The notes: a model not told the origin generated them from the sequence alone. DNA of 64,000 nucleotides from Desulfitobacterium hafniense DCB-2 (GCF_000021925.1 NC_011830.1:582501-646500), one strand, 5' to 3'. Numbered from the stretch's first letter, positions 7,010 through 16,078 are shown. Translations and numbers: made by a program.

Positions 7010-8236
7010 TCAGACAGAATTCATCTCTTGTTTTTGAGCTTTGGCCAGTTTAGCGTCCCGTGTGCTGGTAATGAAGACGATAACCGTAAAGATAAGCGCC
7101 ACCACGAGCCCGAAGATGAAAATCGTATTAATGGGCGCGTCTTGACCGACAATACTGAAGAAGAGCTGGCCGACCGGCGAAGCCAGGAAGCTGCCGAAGT
7201 TTTGAAAGGCGAAGAACAGCCCCATTGCCGCGGCAATCGCCGAGGCCGGAACGGTCAGGGACAAGCTCATGGGGATGCCGGCCGTGAACATGACGCTGGC
7301 AAAACCGGAGAGAAAGAAGCCGATGCCGAAGACAAACAAGAGCGAGGTGGAAACAGAGGAACTAGCCCCATAGATAATGATAAAACTGAGGGAAACCATG
7401 ATCATGGCCACAAAAAGAATATAGTTTTTAAAGAAACGATAGCAGAAGCCATAAGCAATACCCCCTAAGATCGCCCCAACAGTGAAGCAGGTGACGATCG
7501 TCCCGATGACGGCGCTGGAATAGCCCATATCCGTGAGAATAAAGGCGATATAGTTCCAGCAGAACTGAGTCAGAAGCATCACGACGAGGAGGAGAAAGAG
7601 GTAATAAAAGGCTGTCTTGGGGATCTTGATTTTTTCCTTTTTGGTTTCTTGGACGAATTCAGGTTCCTTGTAGAAGATGACGAAGAAAACCAGGGGGATG
7701 ATGCCGAAAAGATAAAAGACATAGGTGGTTTGCCAGCTGATCAGGCAGAGAATCCCGGCGATAATATTGCCGATGGTGGCACCGAGACTGAAGAAGACAT
7801 CTTTAGCCCCCATCATGAAAGCCCGGGTGTTTTCCTTGTCAAACAGGTAGGCAATGGTGGAATTGACGATAGGAGAGAAAGCGCCAAGGCCCAGGCCAAA
7901 CAGGCAGCGGCTGGCCAGCAGGGCTCCGAAGGACAGGCCTTCTCCCATCAGGAAAGGGAAGCCGCCGGCCACGGTAAACAAAAGCAGGGAGATGATGCCG
8001 GCCGTCTTGTATTTCAATTTGCGGCCGATCAGGACCCCGGCGCCGATGGAGGCGACGACTTGGGCCACATTCACAACGGCAGTAACATAGGTAAGAGCAG
8101 AGGCGGAAACATCAGGATAGGATTCGGCCATGGCGGCGAAAGTTGTCGCCACAATCCCATGGGTTGGGATAAAAAAGTTCATGAACATGATGGCAAATAC
8201 GATGCCATAGCGAGTGACGCGATTCATTTCATTCAT
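7010..8236 (-). CDS. MFS transporter within the methyltransferase/transhydroxylase operon (408 aa)
   Basis: Twelve hydrophobic segments in two halves, with a charged central loop (KEPEFVQETKKEKIKIPKTAF) and a loop 2-3 basic motif (GVLIGRKLKYKT). It is about as long as, and clearly related to, the carrier at 870. The ATG at 8236 has AAGGAGT upstream. It follows the AthS-like gene by 43 bases and precedes the UroD-type gene. Position in the operon suggests uptake of the methoxylated or hydroxylated substrate or export of the product. In the second transhydroxylase-like cluster, the equivalent place is taken by two SpoVA-like proteins. Confidence 0.85.
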   Translation of the reverse strand: MNEMNRVTRYGIVFAIMFMNFFIPTHGIVATTFAAMAESYPDVSASALTYVTAVVNVAQVVASIGAGVLIGRKLKYKTAGIISLLLFTVAGGFPFLMGEGLSFGALLASRCLFGLGLGAFSPIVNSTIAYLFDKENTRAFMMGAKDVFFSLGATIGNIIAGILCLISWQTTYVFYLFGIIPLVFFVIFYKEPEFVQETKKEKIKIPKTAFYYLFLLLVVMLLTQFCWNYIAFILTDMGYSSAVIGTIVTCFTVGAILGGIAYGFCYRFFKNYILFVAMIMVSLSFIIIYGASSSVSTSLLFVFGIGFFLSGFASVMFTAGIPMSLSLTVPASAIAAAMGLFFAFQNFGSFLASPVGQLFFSIVGQDAPINTIFIFGLVVALIFTVIVFITSTRDAKLAKAQKQEMNSV

Positions 8237-8279
8237 GATTTTTTACTCCTTCTATTCTTAAGTTTTTGGGGAGTCGATC

Positions 8280-9095
8280 TCACAGGGCTCCCGGCTTCTT
8301 CAGGGGGAAATCCCCCAGATTCAGGCTTTCATTTAATCTAATTCCGGTCTTCTCTACAGGGGCATAACCCTCGGCTTCAATACTTAGGAAATACATGCCC
8401 GCCTCCAGCTTCCTGAACCAAAAATCCCCGAAATCATCAGTTTCAGTCGTCAGAGTTTCACCGCCGGGGAAGGTCAGGCTGACCGTGGCACCCTCAATAA
8501 TTTCGTTGGCTTGCGGGTCCCATACTTCGCCGGCCAGGAAGAGTTTCGGCAGGTTCAGATAATAGACGCGGGGACGGCAGCCGCTTGCCGGCAGCATGGT
8601 CTCTGCCCTGGCAATCTCCTGGGCAAACTCTTCCTCCTCCCCGAAGCGCAGACCCCCGGTGGCGCACAGGTCCACACAGTGGGGAAGCTTCCCGGCATCC
8701 ACCAGGTGGGCGCAGCCGGTACACTTCTGGGCGATAGCTAACTCTTCATTCCAGAAGATGGCCTGATAGGGGCAGGCCTCGACAATTTCCTTCTTGCCTT
8801 TAACCTTTTCCGGATCAAGAATGACCAGACCGTCTTCCCGTTTATAGCCCGCTTCCGGTACCGCTTCCAGGCAGGCCGGCTTGTCGCAGTGCATACAGGG
8901 CCAGGGGGTGTATTCCACCGTCACTTTGGGCACCTGCCCGTGGTCTTTTTCTTTGACCCGCATCCAGAACTGACCTGTATTGGGCTGGGGCAGGGCATAG
9001 GGCGGCCAGGCATTGCCCACATGTTCGTCTTTGCAGGCAATCTGGCAGCCGTAGCAGCCATTGCATCGTTCCATGTCCACGATAAATACTTTCAT
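8280..9095 (-). CDS. Iron-sulfur subunit, pyrogallol-phloroglucinol transhydroxylase small-subunit type (271 aa)
   Basis: Residues 1-150 form a ferredoxin-like subunit with twelve cysteines in three sets (11, 14, 17, 21; 67, 70, 75, 108; 125, 128, 140, 144), enough for three 4Fe-4S clusters. Residues about 185-271 form a beta-sandwich resembling the carboxypeptidase regulatory / Ig-like domain (DFGDFWFRKLEAGMYFLSIE). This two-part design is that of AthS from Pelobacter acidigallici, unlike ordinary DmsB subunits, which lack the sandwich domain. The ATG at 9095 has GGAGG upstream. It lies 12 bases after the AthL-like gene and is its obvious partner, working in the cytoplasm because neither carries a signal peptide. 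A paralog is at 60895. Confidence 0.88.
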   Translation of the reverse strand: MKVFIVDMERCNGCYGCQIACKDEHVGNAWPPYALPQPNTGQFWMRVKEKDHGQVPKVTVEYTPWPCMHCDKPACLEAVPEAGYKREDGLVILDPEKVKGKKEIVEACPYQAIFWNEELAIAQKCTGCAHLVDAGKLPHCVDLCATGGLRFGEEEEFAQEIARAETMLPASGCRPRVYYLNLPKLFLAGEVWDPQANEIIEGATVSLTFPGGETLTTETDDFGDFWFRKLEAGMYFLSIEAEGYAPVEKTGIRLNESLNLGDFPLKKPGAL

Positions 9096-9107
9096 AATCA
9101 GGCCTCC

Positions 9108-11681
9108 TTATTCTGCCAGCCAGGCGTCGACAATCACACCGGTTTCAGGATCATACTTGCGGGAAAAGGCCTCCGGGTAGCGTTGGGCCAATTCGAAGAC
9201 ATCCACCTTTTCGATCCCGACCAAATAACCGCTGGTGACTTCCCCGGCACAATTTTTAGAAGTGATCTTTTTCGGGGCGATGAGATTGTTGGAACCGCCC
9301 CGGTCGCTTTCTCCCAGCACAATGGGGTCGATTCTGGCGCCGTGGTCCTGGAGAACGACCTGGGGTCTGATGCGCTCCGTGACGTAAGCCCCCCCAAGAA
9401 CCCAGCCTCCCTCGTTGAAAAGCTTAACGATGTCGCCTGATTTGATGTTAAGTTTTTGCGCGTCCACGGGGTTGATCCAGACCGGCTCATAGGCATAACC
9501 GTCGGGACCTTTGACTTTGCAGGTCTTGATCTCCCGGAACCAGGCGCAGTCGTCCATTTGGGAATGCAGCCGCCAGTGTGGGTGGTTGGACACCAGGAGG
9601 AATGGATAGCTTTCAGACCTGGGCGTGCTTAAGCGTTCATCCGGATGGGTCTCGCCTTTTTCGATCCACTTGGGATAGGGTCCCCGCTCCGTATCCTCAG
9701 GGAAGGATTCAGCCAGACGCTGGGAATAGTATTCCAGCTTGCCGCTGGGTGTGGTAAGGGGAAAATTCTCCGGATCGCTGTAGAAAGCATAAAAGCCGGC
9801 CACATCCTCTTCCCAGTCTTCCGCTGCCGGAACCACGTAGCACTTCTGTTCCTTAAACTCCTCAAAGCTGATGTAATCCTGGACACCCGAGTTCATAAAG
9901 CCTTTTTTGACTTTATCCGCGATGGATTCACCGCCGGTCAGTTCCTGGAGCACTCCCAACTTTTCGGCCACGGCCATGGCGCATTCATAATCGCTTTTGG
10001 ATTCACCCAAAGGGGGGATGGATTGTTCTTCGATGAGCAGCATGTTGTAATTGCCGGAAGTGATGTCGCAGTTGATATCATACTCCTCAAACTTCGTATT
10101 GACCGGGAGAATAATATCGGCCAGCAGACAATCGTCTTCCATCCAAATATGCTGGGCCACCACACATTCGATGTGCTCGCTGTGGAGGGCGTCCATAAAT
10201 TTAAAGCCGCCGTTCCAGGAAGAAGTCCATTTGGGGGAGTCGGTCCAGACCATGTGGATGCGTTCGCAGCCCGGAGCCGGGTACTCAATTTTTCGGAATT
10301 GATCTTCTACCGGAACCCCCGCACAGGTGCAGCCGTACCAGGTGAGGGGATTCTCTCGGGAATAATCGCCGGCCAGGGCTTCCGGGACCAGTGTTTCCGT
10401 AACTAAGGATTCCCGGGTATCGGCGGCATAGGGGAAGAGGATGGAAACCAAATCCGGAATGAATTGGGCCCGGGGGGCGGGCATCTGGGAATCCAGGCTG
10501 AAAAGCTGGTATTCCATCATCTTCAGCTGGTTGCGCCCCGGTTTGCCCAGAGCCTGCATGCCCAGCAGGGCCACCTCCAGCCGCGCCGGTTCATGGGAAT
10601 AAGTGGAACGGATAAATGAGCCGCCGTTGCAGTGGGCGATGGAGGTATTTTGTTTGGCCCAGGAGCGGGCTAGGGCTTTGATGGTCCGGGCCGGAACGCC
10701 ACACACGGTTTCCGCCCATTCCGGCGTTTTCTCTATGCCATCGTCCCGCCCCATGACCTGATTGACAAAGGTCCCAAAGCCAACGGCGTGGGTGGCGATA
10801 TACTCCTGATCATAAAGGTCCTCTTTAATCCAGGTGTGGGCGATAGCCAATTGTAAGGCCGAGTCGGTGTTGGGCAGAACCGGAATCCACTTGTTGCCGT
10901 GCACCGCGCAGCCGTAGTTGACGTCCGGGCAGATGTATATCTGGCGCACCCCGATATCCCGCAGGAAGAAGCAGTAACGGCTGGGAAAGTGCCCGCCCCA
11001 GCCCCAGGGGGTAGTCACCACATCGCAGCCCCAGAACAGGACCATATCCGAATTTCGGGCTACATCCAGAAACAGATTGTTCTGATTGCCCTGCCCAACG
11101 GGATCCTGACCCCAGATATGCTTGGCACCCCAATACCAGCCTTCCCAGCTGTCCGGGTTGCGGGCCTGCAGGGTATAACCGCCTAAAATATCCAGCAGGG
11201 CGCCTTGGGTTCCGCGGGGGCCATGGATGGTCTTGACCGCATGATGCCCGTCGGATTGGACGAAGATCGAATTCATCCCGTATTTTTCTTTGATGCGCAG
11301 CACTTCCCGGGCGATGATATCGGTGGCTTCATCCCAGGAAATCCGCACGTATTTGGATTTGCCGCGGTTTTGGATGTTTCTTTCCCCGTTGGGATCAAAA
11401 TCCACCCGCTTCAGCGGGTATAAAATACGGTTGGGCGAATAGACCCGCTGTTTATAGGCCAGGGCAAAGGGGGAAATTTCGGATTTCTCTTTCGCGCGGA
11501 ATTCCTTGCCGCGGGCCTTGATGGTCCAGGCGTTGAGCCCTTCCTTGGGGGCATGGTCCGTATAACGGAAAGGACGTGTGCGCAGAATTTTTCCGTCTTT
11601 CACATCGATTTCCGCCGGGTCGGAAGCGGTACAAGGTCCACAGAAACCGAGGGTCTTGATGGTTGTTTTGATGTCCGACAT
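9108..11681 (-). CDS. Molybdopterin enzyme, pyrogallol-phloroglucinol transhydroxylase large-subunit type (857 aa)
   Basis: DMSO-reductase-superfamily protein of 857 residues with no Tat signal. The N terminus has only two cysteines (14, 17) where most relatives bind a 4Fe-4S cluster, as expected for AthL, whose large subunit carries no cluster. The segment GGYTLQARNPDSWEGWYWG contains Asp177-Ser178; in the P. acidigallici enzyme, as I recall its structure, an Asp-Ser pair lies at the molybdenum, with Ser as ligand. DGHHAVKTIHGPRG around 144-157 is also family-like. The known reaction moves a hydroxyl group between polyphenols, turning pyrogallol into phloroglucinol, but homologs may use other aromatics. 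Next to a corrinoid methyl-transfer system, a demethylated aromatic polyphenol is a sensible substrate; this is inference. A reductase role cannot be excluded. Confidence 0.85.
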   Translation of the reverse strand: MSDIKTTIKTLGFCGPCTASDPAEIDVKDGKILRTRPFRYTDHAPKEGLNAWTIKARGKEFRAKEKSEISPFALAYKQRVYSPNRILYPLKRVDFDPNGERNIQNRGKSKYVRISWDEATDIIAREVLRIKEKYGMNSIFVQSDGHHAVKTIHGPRGTQGALLDILGGYTLQARNPDSWEGWYWGAKHIWGQDPVGQGNQNNLFLDVARNSDMVLFWGCDVVTTPWGWGGHFPSRYCFFLRDIGVRQIYICPDVNYGCAVHGNKWIPVLPNTDSALQLAIAHTWIKEDLYDQEYIATHAVGFGTFVNQVMGRDDGIEKTPEWAETVCGVPARTIKALARSWAKQNTSIAHCNGGSFIRSTYSHEPARLEVALLGMQALGKPGRNQLKMMEYQLFSLDSQMPAPRAQFIPDLVSILFPYAADTRESLVTETLVPEALAGDYSRENPLTWYGCTCAGVPVEDQFRKIEYPAPGCERIHMVWTDSPKWTSSWNGGFKFMDALHSEHIECVVAQHIWMEDDCLLADIILPVNTKFEEYDINCDITSGNYNMLLIEEQSIPPLGESKSDYECAMAVAEKLGVLQELTGGESIADKVKKGFMNSGVQDYISFEEFKEQKCYVVPAAEDWEEDVAGFYAFYSDPENFPLTTPSGKLEYYSQRLAESFPEDTERGPYPKWIEKGETHPDERLSTPRSESYPFLLVSNHPHWRLHSQMDDCAWFREIKTCKVKGPDGYAYEPVWINPVDAQKLNIKSGDIVKLFNEGGWVLGGAYVTERIRPQVVLQDHGARIDPIVLGESDRGGSNNLIAPKKITSKNCAGEVTSGYLVGIEKVDVFELAQRYPEAFSRKYDPETGVIVDAWLAE

Positions 11682-11694
11682 AAGGCAACTCCTT

Positions 11695-12033
11695 TCAGGG
11701 AATAAAGATTGAGGCCTGGCGGCCTTTGGCGGCCATTTTTGCGGTCAGTTCCTCCAGCGGGCCGAATTCCATGGCGCTGGCCAGGCAGTGCAGGACACAG
11801 GAAGGCTGCCCCCCGCCGGCGACACGGTCCTCACAGAGGTCGCAGTATTGGGTGGGAACAGGGATGTAGCGGTGCTCCCAGTGCTTGTCATCCATCAGCT
11901 GCCAGGGGCCGAGCTCCAGAAGTTTGATGCCCCACTGACCCAGGGGCAGCATTTTTTCATTTTTACAGGCCACTTCACAGCTGTGGCAACCAGTGCAGTA
12001 TTCATTGTCAATCAACAGTCCGTATTGTGCCAT
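11695..12033 (-). CDS. Small 4Fe-4S ferredoxin-like protein (112 aa)
   Basis: The N terminus has CTGCHSCEVACKNE and the middle has CDLCEDRVAGGGQPSCVLHC, so two 4Fe-4S clusters are likely, fewer than in a full DmsB-type subunit. The start at 12033 (MAQYGLLID) is chosen because AAGGAG lies nine bases upstream; the ATG at 12042 overlaps that site. It lies between the corrinoid protein and the AthL-like gene. Since the transhydroxylase pair already has its own iron-sulfur subunit, this protein may serve the other molybdopterin enzyme of the operon (13595), or deliver electrons to reactivate the corrinoid. Confidence 0.8.
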   Translation of the reverse strand: MAQYGLLIDNEYCTGCHSCEVACKNEKMLPLGQWGIKLLELGPWQLMDDKHWEHRYIPVPTQYCDLCEDRVAGGGQPSCVLHCLASAMEFGPLEELTAKMAAKGRQASIFIP

Positions 12034-12063
12034 TTTTCTCATCTCCTTTAAAGTAATTTTGTC

Positions 12064-12720
12064 TCAATGATCTCCTGGCTGCTGAGCTGTCCAGCCTTGG
12101 CAGATCTTTACCCCTTCCGCGGCATTAACCGTGAAGGCATCTGCGCCAATATGCCTGCAGGCAATCTCCGTAACCGGATTGCCGCCAATAATCACTTTCA
12201 GATCCTTTCGCAACCCGGCTTTCTCAAGGGCATCCACGACGTGCTTCATGGAATCCAAGGCCAGAGTTAAAACACCGCTCATACCTACAATCGCCGGCTT
12301 AACCTCGCTGACTTTCTTGACAAAAGCACTGGGAGACTGATCTATTCCCAAGTCATAAACCTCAAAACCTGCCGCTTCCGCCATCCCTTTAAAAATATTC
12401 TTGCCGATATCATGCAAATCTCCTTCGACGGTGCCTAAGACAATCGAACCGGCCTTAGCCCTGTTGCCTGTTCCTAAAACGGGTTTTAAAATATCCAGTG
12501 CAGAGGATAAAATCTCTCCTGAAAAGATAAGATCGCCCACATAATACTCATTCTTCTCATACAGGTCCCCCACGATGGCCATACCATTCTGACAGGCGAT
12601 TACGAGGGCTTGAGCTTCTTCTTCCGTGGGATTGGCGGCAACAAATTCATTCAGAGCCTCTATTACCGCATTTTCATCCAAATCCCCAATAGATTGAGTA
12701 AACTTTTGCAAATCAATCAT
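12064..12720 (-). CDS. Corrinoid (B12-binding) methyl-carrier protein (218 aa)
   Basis: An N-terminal helical cap (about 1-85) is followed by a Rossmann-like B12 domain with the DxHxxG signature (EGDLHDIGKNIF, His about residue 103) and the downstream SGVLTLALDSM and GGNPVT loops. Length and layout match methyl-carrier proteins of methanol, methylamine and O-demethylase systems. The ATG at 12720 has GGAGGG upstream. It sits 37 bases downstream of the methyltransferase gene. It would carry the methyl group between the substrate-side methyltransferase and the tetrahydrofolate-side enzyme. A reductive activator (RACo/RamA type) is not in the window. Confidence 0.93.
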   Translation of the reverse strand: MIDLQKFTQSIGDLDENAVIEALNEFVAANPTEEEAQALVIACQNGMAIVGDLYEKNEYYVGDLIFSGEILSSALDILKPVLGTGNRAKAGSIVLGTVEGDLHDIGKNIFKGMAEAAGFEVYDLGIDQSPSAFVKKVSEVKPAIVGMSGVLTLALDSMKHVVDALEKAGLRKDLKVIIGGNPVTEIACRHIGADAFTVNAAEGVKICQGWTAQQPGDH

Positions 12721-12756
12721 ACGTTTCCCTCCAAAATGTCAATCAGAACCGGCCCT

Positions 12757-13572
12757 TCAATCAGCCGCCGCTTTTACTGGCCCGATCTTGTTCTGACGAT
12801 AAGCATTAGCATAATTGCGGCAGTGGCGATCTTGTCCCAGCAATGCTTCAACAGCCAGGATCGTGGCTATGATATCTCTGTTTAAGGGATCTAAGATCGC
12901 CGAATTCATTCCCGCAAACATCGCAAGGGCCAAGAAGTTCTGGTTCATGATTTTCCTGAGCGGCATACCAAAGGAAATATTGCTCAAGCCGGAAGTTACT
13001 TTAATATCAGGGTAAAGCTCCTTGACTTTTCGGGCAGCCGCGGCGAAGTTTAGCAGGGACTGATTGTCCGCCGACAAGGCGGTCACCAAGGGGTCAATAT
13101 GAATTTTGTCAGGGGTGATAGCATAAGCTTGAGCTTTTTCAACGATCGCCCCGGCAATCTTCACCCGGCTTTGGACATCTTTGGGGATTCCGGCATTATC
13201 ACAGGTTAACGCCACCGTTTGCCATGGGGTCCCCTTGATCAAGGGAAAAATGACGTCGCATTTGTCGCCCTCTAAAGACACTGAGTTGATCAGCCCCGGA
13301 TGCTTAACGCAGTTGAAAACGGCTTCAATCGCCTTGGGGTTAGGGCTGTCGATAGCAATAGGGGTATCCGTTGCCTGCTGCACAATGTCGATCAGCCATG
13401 CCAGTGTTTCAGCTTCAAGTTCGGGGGCAGTACCTGCACAAACATCAATATAAGCTGCGCCGGCTTGCCCTTGCTTCATAGCCAGATCATGGATAAATCC
13501 CTCGTTTTTTGTCTCAATGGCCTGTTTAACATTGGGAATTGTGCCATTAATTTTTTCGCCGATAATAATCAA
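12757..13572 (-). CDS. Methyltetrahydrofolate-corrinoid methyltransferase, MeTr type (271 aa)
   Basis: A pterin-binding TIM barrel of the AcsE/MtgA/OdmD kind. Characteristic phrases are GEKINGTIPN near the start, AAYIDVCAG, IAIDSPNP, INSVSLEGDK, VTSGLSNISFG and SAILDPLNRDI. Length (271) fits the family. The start is TTG at 13572 with AGGGAAG upstream. The role is transfer of the methyl group from the corrinoid protein to tetrahydrofolate (methyltransferase II) in demethylation, feeding the C1 pathway; the reverse direction is chemically possible. Its neighbours on both sides are molybdenum-enzyme genes, which is not the usual setting of odm-type clusters. Confidence 0.92.
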   Translation of the reverse strand: MIIIGEKINGTIPNVKQAIETKNEGFIHDLAMKQGQAGAAYIDVCAGTAPELEAETLAWLIDIVQQATDTPIAIDSPNPKAIEAVFNCVKHPGLINSVSLEGDKCDVIFPLIKGTPWQTVALTCDNAGIPKDVQSRVKIAGAIVEKAQAYAITPDKIHIDPLVTALSADNQSLLNFAAAARKVKELYPDIKVTSGLSNISFGMPLRKIMNQNFLALAMFAGMNSAILDPLNRDIIATILAVEALLGQDRHCRNYANAYRQNKIGPVKAAAD

Positions 13573-13594
13573 TGAATAGTCTTCCCTTCTTCCC

Positions 13595-15862
13595 TTAATC
13601 CGCCCGGTAGATAGTGCAGGGCATGCTCTTGAAGTGGGTGCCGAAACCGAGTTTGCCGTTTTCCTTATTAGGGATCAGGTTGTTAATATTGCATTCCCAG
13701 ACATCAAACATTTTTTCCGGGCCTCTTTCCGGATACCACCAGCCATGATCGATGGAAACGACATTTTCTTTGACGATGGGCGTCAGGTGGGCATACAGCT
13801 TGGCTTTGCTCCAGGGATTTTCCACATAGATCCAGGATCCTTCGGTGATCCCTTTGGCAGCAGCGGTCTTGGGGTTGATCTCCGCCGTGGGCCAGGGATG
13901 AATTTCCCGCAAGGTCCTGATCTGGCGGTGCTCGGAGTGAAAGGAGGTAAAGCGCCGGGCGCCGGTGGTCATGATCATGGGATAATCCCCGGCGATATCC
14001 GGCCTGGAGACGGCGCTGAACTTGGGCTCCATATAATATGGAAGCGGGTCTTCATCCAGCGCCTCCAGCATGGTGCTGTACAATTCAATCATGCCGGTGG
14101 GCGTATTGACTCCCGGCTGGCCGTCCGGACGCAGCAGGCCCTTCTCGTATTTGCGGTACTCCAGTTCGTATTGGGCGATGACCCGTTCTTTCAGCTCAGG
14201 AAAGGTAATGTCGACGCCGGGCATGGGGGCCATATCATGGCTGAGATAGCTGTCGGTATCCTTCCATCTGGGGTCCTGGCTGTCCGGGTGCAGGCGGTGA
14301 TGCAAATCTAGGAGGATTTCCAGATCGCTCTTGGTTTCTCCAAAATCTTCGATGATTTTCACCAGCGCACCGTACTGACCGGGCTGGGAAGCCATGCTGT
14401 TCATGACGATCCCGTCGTGTTCCAGGGAAGTGGAGATCGGCAGCACCAGATCGGCCAGGCCGGCAATCGTAGGATTCATGAAAATATCGGAAGCCACAAT
14501 AAAGTCCAGTTTGCGCATCGCTTCATACCACCGTTTGGGCTGGACGACAATCGAGGAAGCGAGGAAGTTGGTGCTTTGGATAAAAGCGAACTTGATCGGA
14601 TACGGCCTGCCGGTTTCCAAAGTATCCAGCGTACAGTCGGGATGGGTGGTATTTACGATCATCGGGATGGCGGGAAATTCTTTGTAACCGATCCCTTCAA
14701 ACTCTGCTTCTGCTTCTTCAGATTTCTGGTTCGGATCATTGTTGACGTCACCCGCAAAAAAGGTCGGCTGTCCCATGAACAAACCGCCGGGAATATCCAG
14801 GTTACCGGTGATGGCGAAAATACTGTAGAGGGCATGCCCAATCTGGATACAATTGGGGTTCTGGTCGATAGCCAGACCGATGCAGGCGCTGGAGGGTTTC
14901 TGAACCAGGCACTCAGCTACCGCGTAAATATCTGCGGCCGCCACACCGGTGATCCCCTCGGCCCATTCCGGATTATACTGGTTAGCTCTCTCCGCCAGCT
15001 CCTCAAAGCCATAACACCATTTCTCCACAAATTCCTTATCGTATTTACCGGTTTTGATGACAGCGTGGAGCAGAGCCAGGGCTAAAGCAGCGTCGGTGCC
15101 GGGCCGGAGCTGGAGATGGTATTCCGCCCGCGTCGCCAGCCAGTTGGCGCGGGGATCTACAGAGATCAGCTTGGTGCCGCGTTTCATGAGTTCAATCATG
15201 GAATGACCCCAAAGGCCGTCCGCATTGCAGCGCAGTGGGTCCCGGCCCCAGACCAGCATATACTTCGGTGGTTCCCAGCGAGGATCATCGTAACGCAAGG
15301 GCAGACCGTTGGCATAGTCGTATTCCACGTAAGCGCTGCCCAGAATCCAGCTCATCACCGCCATGCGGGGAACGAGGCAGGACCAGCCGCTGTTGGGATG
15401 GACGATAGTTTTGCTGCCGAAAACGTCCAGGCAGAGGGGAGTCTGATAACGACAGGCTTCCCGGCCGGTGCCGGACCAGACGGAGACGGAGTTGACGCCC
15501 CATTTTTCCGCACAGGCCTGATAATTTTCCACGATGATGTCGTAGGCCTCATCCCAGGTAATGCGTTGCCACTTGTTTTCGCCGCGCTGGCCGACCCGTT
15601 TCATGGGATACTTGATCCGATCGGGATGATAGAAATATTCCTTCATGGTCAGGCAGCGGACGCAAAGACGGCCTTTGGTGATGGGGTGATCCGGGTCGCC
15701 CTCCACTTTCTGAAGCTCGCCATCTTTAACGAAAATACGCAGGCCGCAACCCACCCCGTGACAGCCCGGGGGCGACCAGGCATTCGTACGATAGACTTTG
15801 GTGCCGTCCGCCAGCTCGGTCACAGCCGGGGCGGATTTTTCGTTCCAATGTAGTGTAGCCAT
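13595..15862 (-). CDS. Molybdopterin oxidoreductase, first gene of the operon (755 aa)
   Basis: DMSO-reductase superfamily (COG0243) protein without a Tat signal. Cysteines at 34, 39, 67 and 70 (PPGCHGVGCG and GRLCVRC) may hold a 4Fe-4S cluster, but the spacing differs from the usual CxxCxxxC. Cys162 in HPNSGWSCLVPRM is the candidate molybdenum ligand. The C-terminal MGD-binding region is present (MIMTTGARRFTSFHSEHRQ). The ATG at 15862 is selected because GGAGG lies just upstream; an ATG at 15880 overlaps that site. A sigma-54 promoter lies 57 bases upstream. The reaction is unknown; it may reduce or hydrate an aromatic intermediate, or act as the electron sink. The partner is probably the small ferredoxin at 11695. 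Confidence 0.83.
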   Translation of the reverse strand: MATLHWNEKSAPAVTELADGTKVYRTNAWSPPGCHGVGCGLRIFVKDGELQKVEGDPDHPITKGRLCVRCLTMKEYFYHPDRIKYPMKRVGQRGENKWQRITWDEAYDIIVENYQACAEKWGVNSVSVWSGTGREACRYQTPLCLDVFGSKTIVHPNSGWSCLVPRMAVMSWILGSAYVEYDYANGLPLRYDDPRWEPPKYMLVWGRDPLRCNADGLWGHSMIELMKRGTKLISVDPRANWLATRAEYHLQLRPGTDAALALALLHAVIKTGKYDKEFVEKWCYGFEELAERANQYNPEWAEGITGVAAADIYAVAECLVQKPSSACIGLAIDQNPNCIQIGHALYSIFAITGNLDIPGGLFMGQPTFFAGDVNNDPNQKSEEAEAEFEGIGYKEFPAIPMIVNTTHPDCTLDTLETGRPYPIKFAFIQSTNFLASSIVVQPKRWYEAMRKLDFIVASDIFMNPTIAGLADLVLPISTSLEHDGIVMNSMASQPGQYGALVKIIEDFGETKSDLEILLDLHHRLHPDSQDPRWKDTDSYLSHDMAPMPGVDITFPELKERVIAQYELEYRKYEKGLLRPDGQPGVNTPTGMIELYSTMLEALDEDPLPYYMEPKFSAVSRPDIAGDYPMIMTTGARRFTSFHSEHRQIRTLREIHPWPTAEINPKTAAAKGITEGSWIYVENPWSKAKLYAHLTPIVKENVVSIDHGWWYPERGPEKMFDVWECNINNLIPNKENGKLGFGTHFKSMPCTIYRAD

Positions 15863-15918
15863 GGGATTTCCTCCAATCATGATATTTTGAAGATGAATTT
15901 TTGCCTGCCCTTTTGTAT

Positions 15919-15934
15919 TGCAAAATGTGTGCCA
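15919..15934 (-). promoter_or_regulatory. Sigma-54 promoter of the 15.9-5.6 kb operon
   Basis: On the minus strand TGGCACACATTTTGCA matches the sigma-54 consensus in both boxes, with GG and GC separated by ten bases. Transcription would begin near 15908, about 45 bases before the ATG at 15862. An inverted repeat at 16061-16078 lies about 127 bp upstream. Confidence 0.9.
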
Positions 15935-16060
15935 CGTTGAAGTTCGGTTTCGGCAATGGAAAGATTACCCCTAAACTGTCCCGCCGGCCGACAGTGAGGG
16001 GCTTCGCGCAACCCAAAGTTCTTCTTTGAACCAACTTTTTTGTTGCATCAATCGCACTTA

Positions 16061-16078
16061 TGCGATGAGACTTTCGCA
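16061..16078 (-). promoter_or_regulatory. Candidate upstream activator site for the operon promoter
   Basis: TGCGA-N8-TCGCA, the same arms and spacer as at 410-427. Further TCGCA half-sites lie at 16052 and 16092, so several dimers could bind. The distance to the -24 box suits an enhancer-binding protein. Confidence 0.55.

Noticed and set aside
7649..8341. 230-codon plus-strand frame opposite the MFS gene
   Set aside because: It is antisense to a clear transporter, has a biased Gly/Asp/His-rich composition and no ribosome site.
9645..10406. 253-codon plus-strand frame opposite the AthL-like gene
   Set aside because: Shadow of a GC-rich coding gene; no family resemblance.
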